This document shows positions 21,858-34,400 of a stretch of 64,000 bases of DNA, piece by piece. The notes below the pieces were generated by a model. The model did no database searches. It was not told the origin of the DNA and saw only the letters and a list, made by a program, of their open reading frames with translations. The translations under genes were made by a program, and so were the position numbers. The first letter of the stretch is position 1, and every line of letters starts with the position of its first letter. The DNA comes from Nipponacmea schrenckii (lineage: Eukaryota > Mollusca > Gastropoda > Lottiidae). The stretch spans positions 21,801,023-21,865,022 of the forward strand of contig CM060200.1 in the NCBI GenBank assembly GCA_030562195.1, written 5' to 3'.

Positions 21858-24800
21858 TTAACTCTAATTAGGTCTTTCATTCTAGTAGTTTGTCCATCAG
21901 GAGAAAATACAAAATTGATGAGTCAGCATTGTTTGTCTGTAAAACTGTCTGTAATGCTCATCCTTAGTATGGCAGGCTGTTTAAGGTAAAACTTTACACA
22001 TACACTGTCACATTGAAGTAAAAATGAAAAATAAAGATTACTGCCTCTGCCTTTTCACACCATAGTGACCACAGTTTCATATGGTTGCGATTTAGAAAAC
22101 AGACCACTGTCATGCAACTGAGTTGTCAGATGTGTTCAGAACCAATTTCTTTATTCAAACATATGCATGTGGTCTATGATGTGAACTTTGGGAACTCTTG
22201 TTAAGATAGAGATGCAAGTTCAAACTAATTAATATTCCTTTAAGTAAGCAAATGTAACTTAGGAAAGATAATGTGGGATAAGCTTTATTCCCAATGGTCA
22301 AAAACTGATTTCAGACCAAAATTAAAACGTGATGTAATGTAAATCTATCATCAACTGTTGAAATTAAAGATTATAATAATGCTTATAGTTCATTGATCCT
22401 AATTCTGTCTGAGCTGTTAATCAATTATTGATCAAAATGTATAACAACATATTATAAAATATTAAATAATTCTAACAACCAACCAGATAAACATCTTAAA
22501 GCGTCCTACTCTATATTGCTGTTGAGATTGAGATCTGGTCAACTAAACGGTCTGTTCTTGTGTACCACCAGACATAATTCAACAGCTTTTGGGTTTTTTT
22601 TATATTGCACAGGGTTCACTGTTGTAAAGCTTATGAAACACCAACCATGATCTGATGCAATTGAGATGTTTCATTCTTTTGACCAATTCATATGACATTC
22701 TCCTGCATGTTGTCCTCTTAATTATTATTATTTCTTTTTACATAGGCTGATCTTTACTGTGGTATGGTTATTAATATTACAAATTCAGATTAAATTATAT
22801 TCGAAAAAGAATACTTTTGTGTTACCTAATTCAATTTAAAAAGTACGGACAACTAAAATGATAAAAACATTGTTACGTATAACCCAATGGTGGATATCTT
22901 CAATGATAACAGTAAAAAAAGAAATAATATTAAAGGTATTACCAAAAGGAACACTTGACTAGATTACACTCAGATCAATGACTTTTAGAAATACCAGACA
23001 TACTAAATAGTCTATCTTCAGGTAAAATTACAAAAAAAAATCTTCAATGATGAAAATTTCTATTGACAGATGATATTAAACAAGATGACATATCTTTATC
23101 ACTTACTGTAGTTGTTTACACCAAAGTTTAAAATTTAATATATTCTGTTTGAAATGTTGAATAATAGTGACTAAGTAGAGAAGTGGCCCTATATATGATG
23201 GACAGTTTGATAAAGGTACTTAACTTGGGGTATGAAATATTATATTAAAATAGCTCAGTTGTCAGAAAACCGCAGCTCGGAAATTTAGAAATATATTCAA
23301 TATTTAAAAGGGTTGGCATCCTTGACGGCTATTTATATCAAATTGTGGTCACCACTGAATTGCAATAAATGAGATCATATACATCCTATTGTCCAGCATT
23401 TTAAACAAAGAAATTTTGGCAAATTGTGGTAATATTCTTTTACATTTCCTACGTTTGAAAACAGTATCAGTCAATAGCAAGATTAACAGCTTTTCATGCT
23501 CTTTATCCAATTCTTTTGGCAACATGCAATAGACATTACTATGATACCTTTATATCTGTATATAGTTTAAGTTTTTTCTGTGCATCAAAATTCATTGCTC
23601 AGAATAACAGGGCCCAGATGTGTATATTTTTTTCTCAGCATTATCTATTGTCACAAGTGTCTTTAAACTTATAGATGATAAATTATGGATTTTGAACTAT
23701 TCTTGAAATTTTTGATAGCAACCATTAACATCAACACCATAGGTTTTAAAGGTGTGTGCTAGAAGATTATAATCTCAATTGACAGAGGCTCGTGTCAGGT
23801 TGCCTCAAAAGTTAATCCAGGCTATTTGTAAAGGTTTAGGATGGACAGAACTCAAGTATAGCCCAGTATCAAATAACATAGATATAAAACTTTTAAAAGA
23901 CCTAAACATAATACTTATAATAATCTCATTGATTGTAAATATATCCTTAATAAGCAGCAGAAAGAGAATCTTGAACCTCGTATAACAGTACTTAAAAATT
24001 GGCAGTGATGTTAAGAGTGTTATGGTACAGTTCGATGACTTAGTCATCAGTTTGTCAACAGAATTTTTAAAAAATATAATCATGATACCATAGAAAGTTA
24101 ATGGTTCTCTAAACTTATATATCTGTATCAATATCATTATGCAACATCATGTTCTGCCATTCAGTCTGCATTGTATCTTGTATCCAATGCATTTACCCCT
24201 TGAGTAGGCATTGATAATATCAGCCATCAGATAATAAACAGCAATATATTACTATTTTAAGTAATATTAATCTACATTAGGCCTATATTTCATAGTTAAC
24301 ACCTCAATGACCATAACAGACATAAGTTACTTGCTTCATGAATTTCAAAAGATTGTTTTCAATAGACTTGGGTCATTTACGGCCACCGACAAACAAGATT
24401 AGCCCAGTTTGAGTCCTTTATCATACATCCACTCAGACCGTATTCATATGGTTTGGAACAATATTGTAGCTCAAGTAGGGGTGTTCAAAAATGTGTTTAT
24501 TTTTGGTGAAGAAAATTCTCTCAAGTTACAGTCTTTAAGAATGTATGCAATTAGTAAGTGCTTAACTAAATAATAGTGACAGTAGTGCTTTATTTCATAA
24601 TGGTCACTTTTCTAGCTAATAAAGTAAATATAAACGATTAGAGTGGCAATAACAATTTGAACCTTATTCATGTCAACTTGAACATAACATTATCTGATTA
24701 TGTCCATTCATGGCCTCACAACTCCTTTCTTACCATCAACCACATTCTTTAAATCTCATTTACTCAACAATGGTTGTATAAATACCTTACCTAATCCACT

Positions 24801-24971
24801 TACAAATAAAAACTGATTCTTCTTTTGAACCAATATATTCAGCGTAAATTATGTGATATTACACTTACTTTGAAATCACAAATTATAGCCACATCCTAGA
24901 GGTATTTAAGACACCAGATTATAAGTAAGATTATCATAAATGATAAATAATGATTCTGAATTGGTTGGAAA
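21858..24971. other. AT-rich stretch with no recognised gene
   Basis: Nothing supportable was found. Frames at 23779-23985 (plus) and 23805-24137 (minus) overlap each other and have no known motifs. TAGCTCAGTTG at 23252-23262 resembles an A box but lacks a partner B box. Confidence 0.4.
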
Positions 24972-25127
24972 GAATTTGGTGTCGACTGTAAGATAACAGT
25001 TTTACAGTTGGTATGAATTTGGTGTCAACTGTAAGATAACATAGTTTTACAGTTGGTAGGTGTGTATTGTAGGATAACAGAATTTTACAGTTGGTATAAA
25101 TTTGATGTGTACTGTAAGATAACAGAA
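24972..25127. repeat. Tandem array, period about 43 bp, nearly four units
   Basis: Units begin GAATTTGGTGTC(G/A)ACTG and continue TAAGATAACA...TTTTACAGTTGGTA. They start near 24972, 25015, 25058 and 25100, and the third lacks about five bases. Each unit contains ACTGTAAG and TTTACAGT, which can pair as a short stem, so the array is a row of potential small hairpins. Confidence 0.85.
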
Positions 25128-26982
25128 TGTCTGTTTTTATCTTAAACCTATTTCTACGATCTAGTTTTGCATTATTACTTGATGATTATAATATAAAGTT
25201 AAGATACCATAGAATAAAGGAAGTTTGTCTATGTAAGACACTGGCCATGGTTAAGGCTGACAATCATTGCCGTAATGTGTAATTAATTACATACTAATGG
25301 TAGTTCAATTTTTATATATCATACTCTGCAAAAATTATTCGATTCATTGCAGATCTACCATAAGTTTCTTTATATCTGATAAGCTGTAAATAAACATATT
25401 GATGTTAACAAAACCATGTGCAGCCCAGTATAATGTGGTAATGAACACAATATTACATGGCATCTAGATATCAGCTTTTTCCAAACATTTGTCCAGCGTT
25501 TTGAAACTTATTCATAGGGCAGAATAGAAAAACACCCAAAAGCTTTGAAAACCCCCAGCTGTACTAATATATTTAATGTCAAGTACTATGTAACTTACCC
25601 TCATATTAAATTAAAGAGCCAGTGTTTGTGTCTGGAATTGTCCAGGGAACATACGCATTTATCTTTGATCAATGTGTTAGAGAAATTCAGTTAAATGAAC
25701 ATGAAAATGGAAAGACTAAAAGAAATGTCTAAAAGTTGTCTTCCTGTTCATTGATGGACCAGCACACAAATAATAAAGGTGGGTGGAAAAGGATAATTGC
25801 CATCCTACATATTGAAACTCTAGGCGCCCATGATAATTTTCTAATTACAGATTTCAAATCAACACATTATCCACAGTTAATCCCATTGTTAAGTTCTAAG
25901 TATAAAATATCATGTTTTTATTACACTATATTGATTATATGACAATTCAACTTGTTAAATTAAGTCTATTTCTTACCCTTATTGATTTCTTACTTTTAGT
26001 TTCATAAAGAATAGACCTCAAATACTAGCAATTATAACTTAATTTCACCTAGTATCAACTACATAGGATATACATCAAGAGAATATCAATACCACTATTA
26101 TTTAAGGAGAAAAGCTAGGTTGTTTCATGATCATTGAATCTTTTCTTATCAAATTGATTAGCTTCTCTTCACCAGCTCTCAATATGTCAGTAGAGCAACA
26201 AGTGATTTTTTATGATAAACCTTGTGCTACTTAAGTTCTAGTTCTTCTCAATCTAATTCCATCTTCGGTCATATTTACTACCAGATTCTTGGTCTGTTTT
26301 TACTGATTTTTATTCTACAATCAATCAGTGATAGCTTCTAGCCACTTTATTGAGCTCCTTTCCTGGTCCTAGAAAGACTCTTTAGCTATAAACTGTATTC
26401 AAATTAGGTGCCAGTCTAAATTCTTGAAAACAAAATCTTCTGAGAAGTAAAACTAGGACCTACACGTAAATGAAATATCCTTTCTAATACATCTTATTCA
26501 TTAACACTCATTTCTCATAATCTTGGTCTGAAATTTACAACTTTCAGCTTTCTTAACACTAAAATTATCAAATCAAATATGAAATTATTTTTTATTCAAA
26601 AACGTACCGTCCAAGAAGTATGTGACTGGAACAATTGTCTATCATCAACGATGATTATCACGCCAACATGGGATAGCTGGATTCTATAATATTTCTTGAT
26701 TGAATTTCTATTGACATACGTCTAAATCTGGAGGCCCAATCTGACCATAATCAGTAATCTCCAAAATCAATACAGGTCATTTTGTTCACGTTAACTTTTC
26801 TTATCTCATACCCGAGTGACGAGAAATCATCAGCTTAATAATATTGACGAACATTTTGTAGAAAAAGATTAGAAATCATGGTTATTGACTCAAGTAAAAC
26901 ATTGTTTTCTGTTTCAGAGCCTTGCATAATCCTTATATCATATCTGAAAGACTTGTACAAAAGAGAAAATTTATTATTGAAT
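25128..26982. other. AT-rich stretch with no recognised gene
   Basis: No supported gene or ordered repeat was seen. A 68-codon frame at 25736-25942 has no recognisable motif. Confidence 0.4.
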
Positions 26983-27300
26983 TCTCAAACCAACTCTCTG
27001 TTTTAGACCGACTCTCTGTTGGAATTTCAGACCAACTCTCTGTTAGAATTTCAGACCATGAACTCTCTGTTGGATTTTCAAACCAACTCTCTGTTTCAGA
27101 CCAACTCTCTGTTGGATTTTCAAACCAACTCTCTGTTTAAGAGCAACTCTCAGTTTCAAACCAACTCTCTGTTGGATTTTCAGACCAACTCTCTGTTGGA
27201 TTTTCAGACCAACTCTCTGTTGGATTTTCAGACCAACTCTCAGTTGGATTTATAGACCAACCCTCTTTTGAATTTTCAGACCACTCACTTCATTGGATTT
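26983..27300. repeat. 24-bp minisatellite with 18-bp variants
   Basis: The main unit is CCAACTCTCTGTTGGATTTT plus CAGA (24 bp). Some units lack GGATTT-type bases and are 18 bp. Both lengths are multiples of three, so two plus frames stay open (NSLLDFQT in one, QLSVGFSN in the other). This accounts for the 72- and 78-codon frames. Units toward the right end of the core (27157-27235) are nearly identical and the borders are degenerate. CCAAC and GTTGG within a unit can pair. Confidence 0.93.
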
Positions 27301-29554
27301 AGCCCCCCTCTTCTTAACAGACCTTTTGCTCCACTCATGAAATCTTCTTCTGAATGTATCAACAGAGGCGTCAAATTCTCAATATTCAGTAGCACCAATT
27401 ATAAATATACTCAAGAAATTGGCTTTTGGATAGCTGTATAAGTTTGCATAACAATATTACCATCAAATCATTATCTTAAAGCTTCAATGCAGAAAATTCT
27501 TAAAGGAAATTAAATCCTTCAACTTGCATCTTTTGTTTAGTGTCTGGAACTCTTCAGTCTTTTTTTCTGCACTTAAATTCTTTCTTAATTATGAAATATA
27601 AATAATAAAGATGTGTTCAAGTGCAAATATCAGCATGATCAAGCGGAAATATAAAATAAAAAAATTAAAAGTTCTATATAGGATGTGAAGGTGATAAGTT
27701 GTTTAACCTTGCAAACATTGGATTTGATAATTTTCAAAATAAAGCTGCCATGAACCCAGCAGGATGCTATCTTAACAAGGTTCATAGTTGTTTGGATTTA
27801 GTTCTGATAACTCAAAATCATAGAAAAAAACAAGAACCTAATGATGGGAAATGTAACAAATTTGCAGCATTTTCTTTAAAACTTTACTTCCTTTAATTTT
27901 TTATTGGCAAATACATCAAGTATAATAGTAATTGTGGACAGGATATAGAAGCATTAAAAAATGACATTTCAAATGTGTTTCCTATTATACAATCTTGCAG
28001 TACTTGCTAACGAGTTCCTAGTTTTTTTGCTGCCTTACTTAAGTAATTCATGTAAAACTCCATATATTGTCAAAGAAACATTGCATATTAGTTTTAATTA
28101 ATAAATAACATCTCCTATTATATTAAGCAGACTTTTTGGCACCATCAATACTTTGACAGGAAATATTGCAGGTATTGATGCCCTGATGATGGTTATTTAC
28201 AGAAATCAGAGAATAAACTGAGTAACTAGATCCTGTTTATATTTGTTACCAAGTTATTTTCTCTGAACGAATGAAAAAGTTATTTTCTCTCAGCTAAATA
28301 TCAATTTTCAATGTGTTTAAAACACTGCAGGCAAAACAGAAGCGATACGGTAACACTGTGGAAATACTGTTTGATCGACTCATAGTATTTGTACTAACTG
28401 GTTACCATAATCAACCTTTTAATAATACACTTCAATAACCAACACGTTTCTTCTGATCTTAAATAAATAATCAAATGAAAACAAAATATGATAAAAGATG
28501 GAAGATGAAAGGTATCAGTTGGTGGAAGTTGTATATTGCATGTTCTTAAAGCAATTGCACACTTTGAGCAGTTTTTCTACTTCAACCAGTCATTTAACTT
28601 ATAGAATCAGAAGATTAAAGAAAAGATAGAAACTGCTTGAAATGCTGAGCAATTCAGATTTTGATAATCTGCAATCAGTAAATGTTTTAACTCTTTACAG
28701 TATTTCGTAGAGTTTTGACAAGTGATACATAAGAAAATATACAATTATCAGGATGAACATATACCTTATAAAAATAAACATAACTTTTACAAAATATCAA
28801 ATATAAAATAAACAGGAATTAAATAAACAACATTGAAAATTGAGCAAAATGGAATGAAAACATGACTCTACCACCTAGGATGTATTTTGTCTGAATCATC
28901 ATCCATCATACTTTAACATTAACACTCAACAGGTTAGATCATTGATTTCATTTTTTATTCAAATTAAAATCAAGACCACCTGTTTAACTTTCAGACAATG
29001 GGAAAAGTTAACTTTCAATCTAAAAATCAGAAAATCAAATCAACGCCTTCAATTATTCTCCATTTCATTTCTAGAATATAATATAAAGGCATGCACTTGA
29101 AATATGAACTAAAACTGTTCTCTAAAACCCATATTCACTTTATGACACTAAGTGGAGATAAAAGGCACAATTGAGAGAAAAGTGAAAACAAACATTCCCC
29201 TCCTACCTAATTCAAAGCATAATTCTGGGAGTAAAAAAAGCTGCATTTAGTGAAAAGAAAAATCAATTGTAAAGTGAGGTCTGTGCTATTATAGAGTGGA
29301 ACACAAAGCAACCTGAGTGAAAGGCTTAGTTTGTGTTAAAGTAGAGAATAGGAAGGAATAAATAACATTGAGTACTATACTATAGGTCATTATTGGGGAA
29401 ATAGTTTTTATTGCCCACTATGTAAATATAGGTAAATAATTAGAGATCTATAATAATAATTGTAGTAATAATAATCAAAGAAATATATTTTATTATCACA
29501 GATGAATTAATGGAAAATCAAATATTTTAACCTCTCGTTATGTATCTGTTGTAG
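27301..29554. other. AT-rich stretch with no recognised gene
   Basis: No gene or repeat is supported. The last 25 bases, AACCTCTCGTTATGTATCTG then TTGTAG, are pyrimidine-leaning and form a plausible splice acceptor for the exon that follows. Confidence 0.4.
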
Positions 29555-29907
29555 ATTTTTTCCTGTGAATCAGATTTTATGGTTAACAGCCCATAGATCA
29601 GATGTGACATGATATTGCTGGTGAAATTTGTGATTTCTGTGAAACAATATGGGATTGTGGACTATTAGTTTTCAAGTGTTTAAATCGCAAATGGATTTTG
29701 GTTATCGAGAATATGTGAATCTAGACGTTAATGGATATTTTTATAGAGCAAATCAAGTGTGCTATTCAAGTAATTTGAAAGAAAAAGTTATTACGTGATG
29801 TAAAGAGGAGAAAGTAAAAATGACACTAAATATTATAAATATGTTACATGGATTATATATGATTATTATGATATTGGTGACAATGGGATGGCCACATCTA
29901 ATACATG
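29555..29907 (+). other. Possible exon carrying 5' leader and start codon
   Basis: An acceptor-like TATCTGTTGTAG ends at 29554 and a strong donor GTGAGT begins at 29908. In between lies a leader with several short upstream open frames. The longest starts at 29691, runs 35 codons and stops before the main ATG. The leader is followed by the start codon at 29820. It could be the second exon of the gene whose first exon may be 16980-17322. This rests on splice signals and the signal-peptide-like coding part only. Confidence 0.3.
29820..29907 (+). CDS. Possible first coding exon, signal peptide of an unidentified protein
   Basis: From ATG at 29820 (context AAAAATGA, with A at -3) the frame reads 29 codons plus one base up to the donor GTGAGT. 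The peptide begins MTLNIINMLHGLYM and has a hydrophobic core IIMILVTMG at about residues 15-23, then WPHLIH. This is the layout of a signal peptide or signal anchor. The intron would be phase 1, which is common after signal-peptide exons (established knowledge), and supports a secreted or membrane protein. The frame stays open to 30020 past the donor, but that part looks intronic. I recognise no family and found no convincing next exon. Chance occurrence cannot be excluded. Confidence 0.33.
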
Positions 29908-31437
29908 GTGAGTTATTTACATTGGATTTTATTCTTATTTTTACTATTTACTGTCCTCTAGCTAATTCCTTTGATCTATTTGATCATCAGAATTTTTTAC
30001 CTAGGATCAGGTATCAATAACATTTTTTGTTTTCAGCCTGGCACACTTTGACTTAACAATGTTTTCAAACGATATTTTACGCCTATTACACCATAAACAC
30101 TAGGGGCTTTATTCTAAAAATCTTTTAAAAAACATAGTATATTGATTGGATAATAAAACAAAATTTTTTGGAGGTAAAGTCCAAAACGGTACGCTTCATT
30201 TTAAATAATCATTAAGTATTTTTTCCTTAATTACATACCACATCTGACAGGCATTGTTTATTGGCATTGTTTATTAAGTTCATTCATATTATATTTAATT
30301 TATTTATCTGTGATATCTGAAGTAATTTCTTTTATAATAGGTCATTTAATTACTTCTCAACCATGAAAAGTAACTTACCTAAACTGTAAATAATATCCTT
30401 TATGTCAATTATGTATAATATATATAAACTTTGGTAAAACTTTTTCTTTACAAAAATTGCTTATAAATTTTCCAACATTTCTCTGGTTTATGCCAGATTT
30501 GATAATGATTAAATGACATTTTTTTTAAATTTCCCTTATCATTTGTGAATTGCCTTTTATATTTTACCTTAAATCTAAATTTACAATTTCAATGCTTACT
30601 GTAGACTTGAAGTTTATACCCTTTTTGAAATAACGATTGGCAATTACACTAACTATGTCTGAGAAGGTCTTAAACTGAAATCTCTTAAATACGATTTTAG
30701 TCTAATTGATATTGAAAGCATGAAATACATCTGAAGAATTTACCGTTTCAACTTTGTTAATGACTGGAAAAACTCCAGGTTTCATACATGCTTGGCAAAG
30801 AGTTAGCTAATATTGATTTAATTGAATTGCTATCAATGCATGTTTGTTAGTTACAGAAAATAGACAGTGCCAACAACGATTAGAAAGCACCAGAAACATT
30901 CTGGCAACCCTGTAGCGATATTGAAATAATTTAATTATATATATTGCTTGTTTGATAATTAATCAAACTAGTTTTCTATGTTTGATATTGATCATTATAT
31001 GGTACTGCACTCAAGTATAAGATTTACCTATTACTAAGTAGACATTATAACATTAACTTTAATAATATATTTTATCTATATGTACCTCGTTTTATATATC
31101 TTTATAATCAATTGGTAATTAATACAAACTTTCATTTAGAACATTATAGAAGTCTAACAATATAGTACATTGTTAAAACAATTAGTAACCATTCCCTTTT
31201 TTCAATTCAAAATCACTTAATATTTTGTTTGAATAAACAAGATAGAAAGTAAACGATAATCAATTACACTGCTATCACAATATGCTTTGTCTAGATGAAT
31301 GTCAAATCTTTATCATTAAAATCATATATATGTTTTTTTCCCTTCCTATTAAGTATATTTTTTTCAGTGGGAACATATATACAAATACAAGTTTTATCGA
31401 ATAAATTTTATAAAAAACCATAAATTTGTACATTTGT

Positions 31438-31456
31438 AAAAAAAAAAAAAAAAAAA
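31438..31456. repeat. Homopolymer run of 19 A
   Basis: The run follows AAATTTGTACATTTGTA, with an AATAAA at about 31400. This arrangement resembles a retroposed poly(A) tail, but no target duplication or source sequence was recognised. A simple slippage run is equally possible. Confidence 0.8.
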
Positions 31457-34400
31457 CCCATATTGATATACCATATCGGTAGTATATGCAAAAAATCGGA
31501 GCCTATTTGATAAAAAAATAAACTTAAAATCACCTTTTTATTGTTGGTTAAACGTGCAAAAGGGTCAATGTACAGTGTTTATCAATCAAAGCTACTACAA
31601 CTTATATGATTAGACATCTCATTAATAGTTAACAACCATCCATTCACACAGTCTTTTTTATATTTATTCCTTGTACTTCACACATTCTAATAGGCAAAAC
31701 TTCTAAAATCTCACTCCATGAATGTTTGATGAGACTGGTTAAATCTGAATTCGTAATGGAAGTCTAAGTTGTCCAGTGCCAGAATAAGAGGTGTGCTTTA
31801 TCTAATTTTGAAAAACAATCTATTTCAGTAGATAGTACAGTTTCATATACCCCTTTATATGAGGCATAGACCAGTAAATAATTATGTTTATTCTTTTTAT
31901 ATGAGGCCTAGTTCATATTGTATGAGGCATAAACTGTTGCTGATGTTTATTGAATACAGAAGTTGAGTTATCTGGTACTTAGAACTATATGTAACTTTAT
32001 ACCATTGACATAATCCATTATACCAGTGTCATAAACCACTTCATCAAGAAACAAGAAACAAGAAATATTCAAAAGTTGAAATTATAGTTTGAAACTACAT
32101 AGATCTCAGAAAATCAAATTTTAAGATCTGTCAATGCTTACTGTGTTCCTTAAAAAACTGAAGTAGCATCTTCAGACCAATAACAAAGTCTATTATGGTC
32201 ATTTATTCCACCAATAAGTCAAGTTTAATTGTACCACTCTTAAGCTTATTCCTTTGGGAAAATAAGTACACATACCTGTTCATCAACTCACTGATCCAAT
32301 TGGTTGTACATAGAATAGATATACTTGATAGACTTGAGTACAGTATGTTTTAATGAAATAAGGAATTGCATGTCACAATTTGAAAAAGGATTTAAAGCCT
32401 TGAAAACTTAAAAGTGGTTCAGTCCAATCCAATAATGTAAAGATTCAAACAAAGCTTTGAGACAAACTGATTCCACTGATCTACTTACTCTACCTGCAAT
32501 ATAATACCAGTATAATATAGGACAACAGCTTCAACTTGTTTGTGGTAGAATTTTTACCATGGTTTTATGGCATTAAGATAGCTGGGACTGATAGCTTGGC
32601 AAGAACTGTCTCACAAATTCTTCACCACAACTATCTTCTGAGATAAAAGACATTGTGGGGAAGCAAAGCACAGTATATTGTAAATACATTGGGTGGTAAA
32701 CAGGTCTGGATTATTTCAAATACACCAGTTTATTATTGAAACTAGTTGTTTTTCTTGCAATAAGTTACATTCTATTGACTACACCATTGTTCTTGATACT
32801 ATTGACATTTCACTTTTTACTGCTTCTATTTCAGTCTGTTATTCTAGATCTTAGTTTTAACTTGCTGCCTCTACTAGATACTATTGAAGCCACACTGCAC
32901 CATTACAATCAGTATTTATTTGATTTATAGATTGGTGGTCCATATTAACATATATTGATACATGTTTATATCATTTCAGCTGTTCAAATTATGTTCCAAG
33001 CTGGTACATTTATGTTTGGTTCAAAATGTGTTAATAAAGTTGCTTCAGTCTGCATAATATCCCACAAGTTTTTACTTATTTGAACTAAATTTGTGAGAGG
33101 TATAGCTCTAATTCAGGTGTTTTCTGTTTATCTTACTCAGACATGAGAATTGAGCACTTTCTTAGCATATGGACTTTGATTGCCTTGATATGACTATTGT
33201 TAATCATCAGTCCTCAGTTATTGTTATTTAATTACGTGCATGGAAATTATCAATTCAGACAAAAAAGATGATTGCTAGTTTAGCGTATCTTAATCTCAGA
33301 CACACCTAATAACTTATAGAAAAAGGTGTAAAAAAATGAGATCAAGTATCTTTGACAACTTACAGGAATTCAACCTTCACATCAAGACAGAAGACATTCC
33401 AGATTGACATGGCGCTACTATATATTGTTGTTAATACTGAAAACATCCACGAGTTGATGGTAAAAACATACTATCCTCCATTTTTTCATTTGCTTAATGA
33501 AACGTCGACTAAACACACAGAGTCGAGTTTTTAGGACAAAGGAATTTGTAAGAGAATGAGCAGACTTGTAATTAAATCTGAGATATATGTTGGTATCTTA
33601 TCTATGTATTCTGTCACTCACTGTAACAATACAGTAGCACCAGACTAGACTCAAGGTAACAATATTACCACACAAAAACAACTTCGCTCTCAAACATTCT
33701 TATTTGCATACAGACAAGAATACATCTCAGTATATACCCTTGTGAACTGATATACTTCATAGAATGAAATCCTTTGAGAAATAAAATGTTCTGGCTATGG
33801 AATTCTAGAAAACCATATGGATTTTATAAAAGATTTTCATCTACACATCTAATTCAATTAGTATATATATATGCAAATTATTATTGTACATAATCAATGT
33901 GATTTTGTCTACTGACATTCTGATCTTAAGAGCATCTACTGATGAATGAATAACTTGTCTACAAAGTTTAACACAAATATGATTTTGAATATGTGCTTAT
34001 CTTAGCAAATTTTAACCTTTTCACACACTAAGGAAGTATATTAAATGAATTTATATCTAGTTTATTTATTTTACAAAATCAGGTATGAATTGTAATATCA
34101 TATTAATATATGAAGTCAAAACATTATGATAGGAAATATTTCTAGCAATTATTGGCAATGAAAATAAAAACCTTATTTTTTCCCACAACCAATTTCAGAT
34201 TTCTGTGACTGTTCAAGGGAAGGTATTGCTGTAATACTATCATGTAATCATCAAATCAGTCTCCGTTTCTGTTTTATACCCAGTCCCTGAATACAGAGAT
34301 AAACAGTAACCATCAGATAAACAGAATATATAATATACCCCTTGGTACCAGTGTCTACTAAATGATATCAAATTGATTTAAATCATAAATCTAATGTAAA

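Noticed and set aside
23252..23262. TAGCTCAGTTG resembling a tRNA A box
   Set aside because: No B box at the expected spacing and no D-arm or acceptor pairing. Too short to call.
32736..32930. Very hydrophobic 64-codon frame resembling a membrane protein
   Set aside because: It begins at TTG, not ATG. Its composition is what T-rich DNA gives by chance, and no splice context was seen.
33366..33459. Possible next exon after 29907 (acceptor TTACAG, phase compatible, donor-like GTAAAA)
   Set aside because: The acceptor has a poor pyrimidine tract, and the phase-1 reading meets a stop before the donor. I could not support it.
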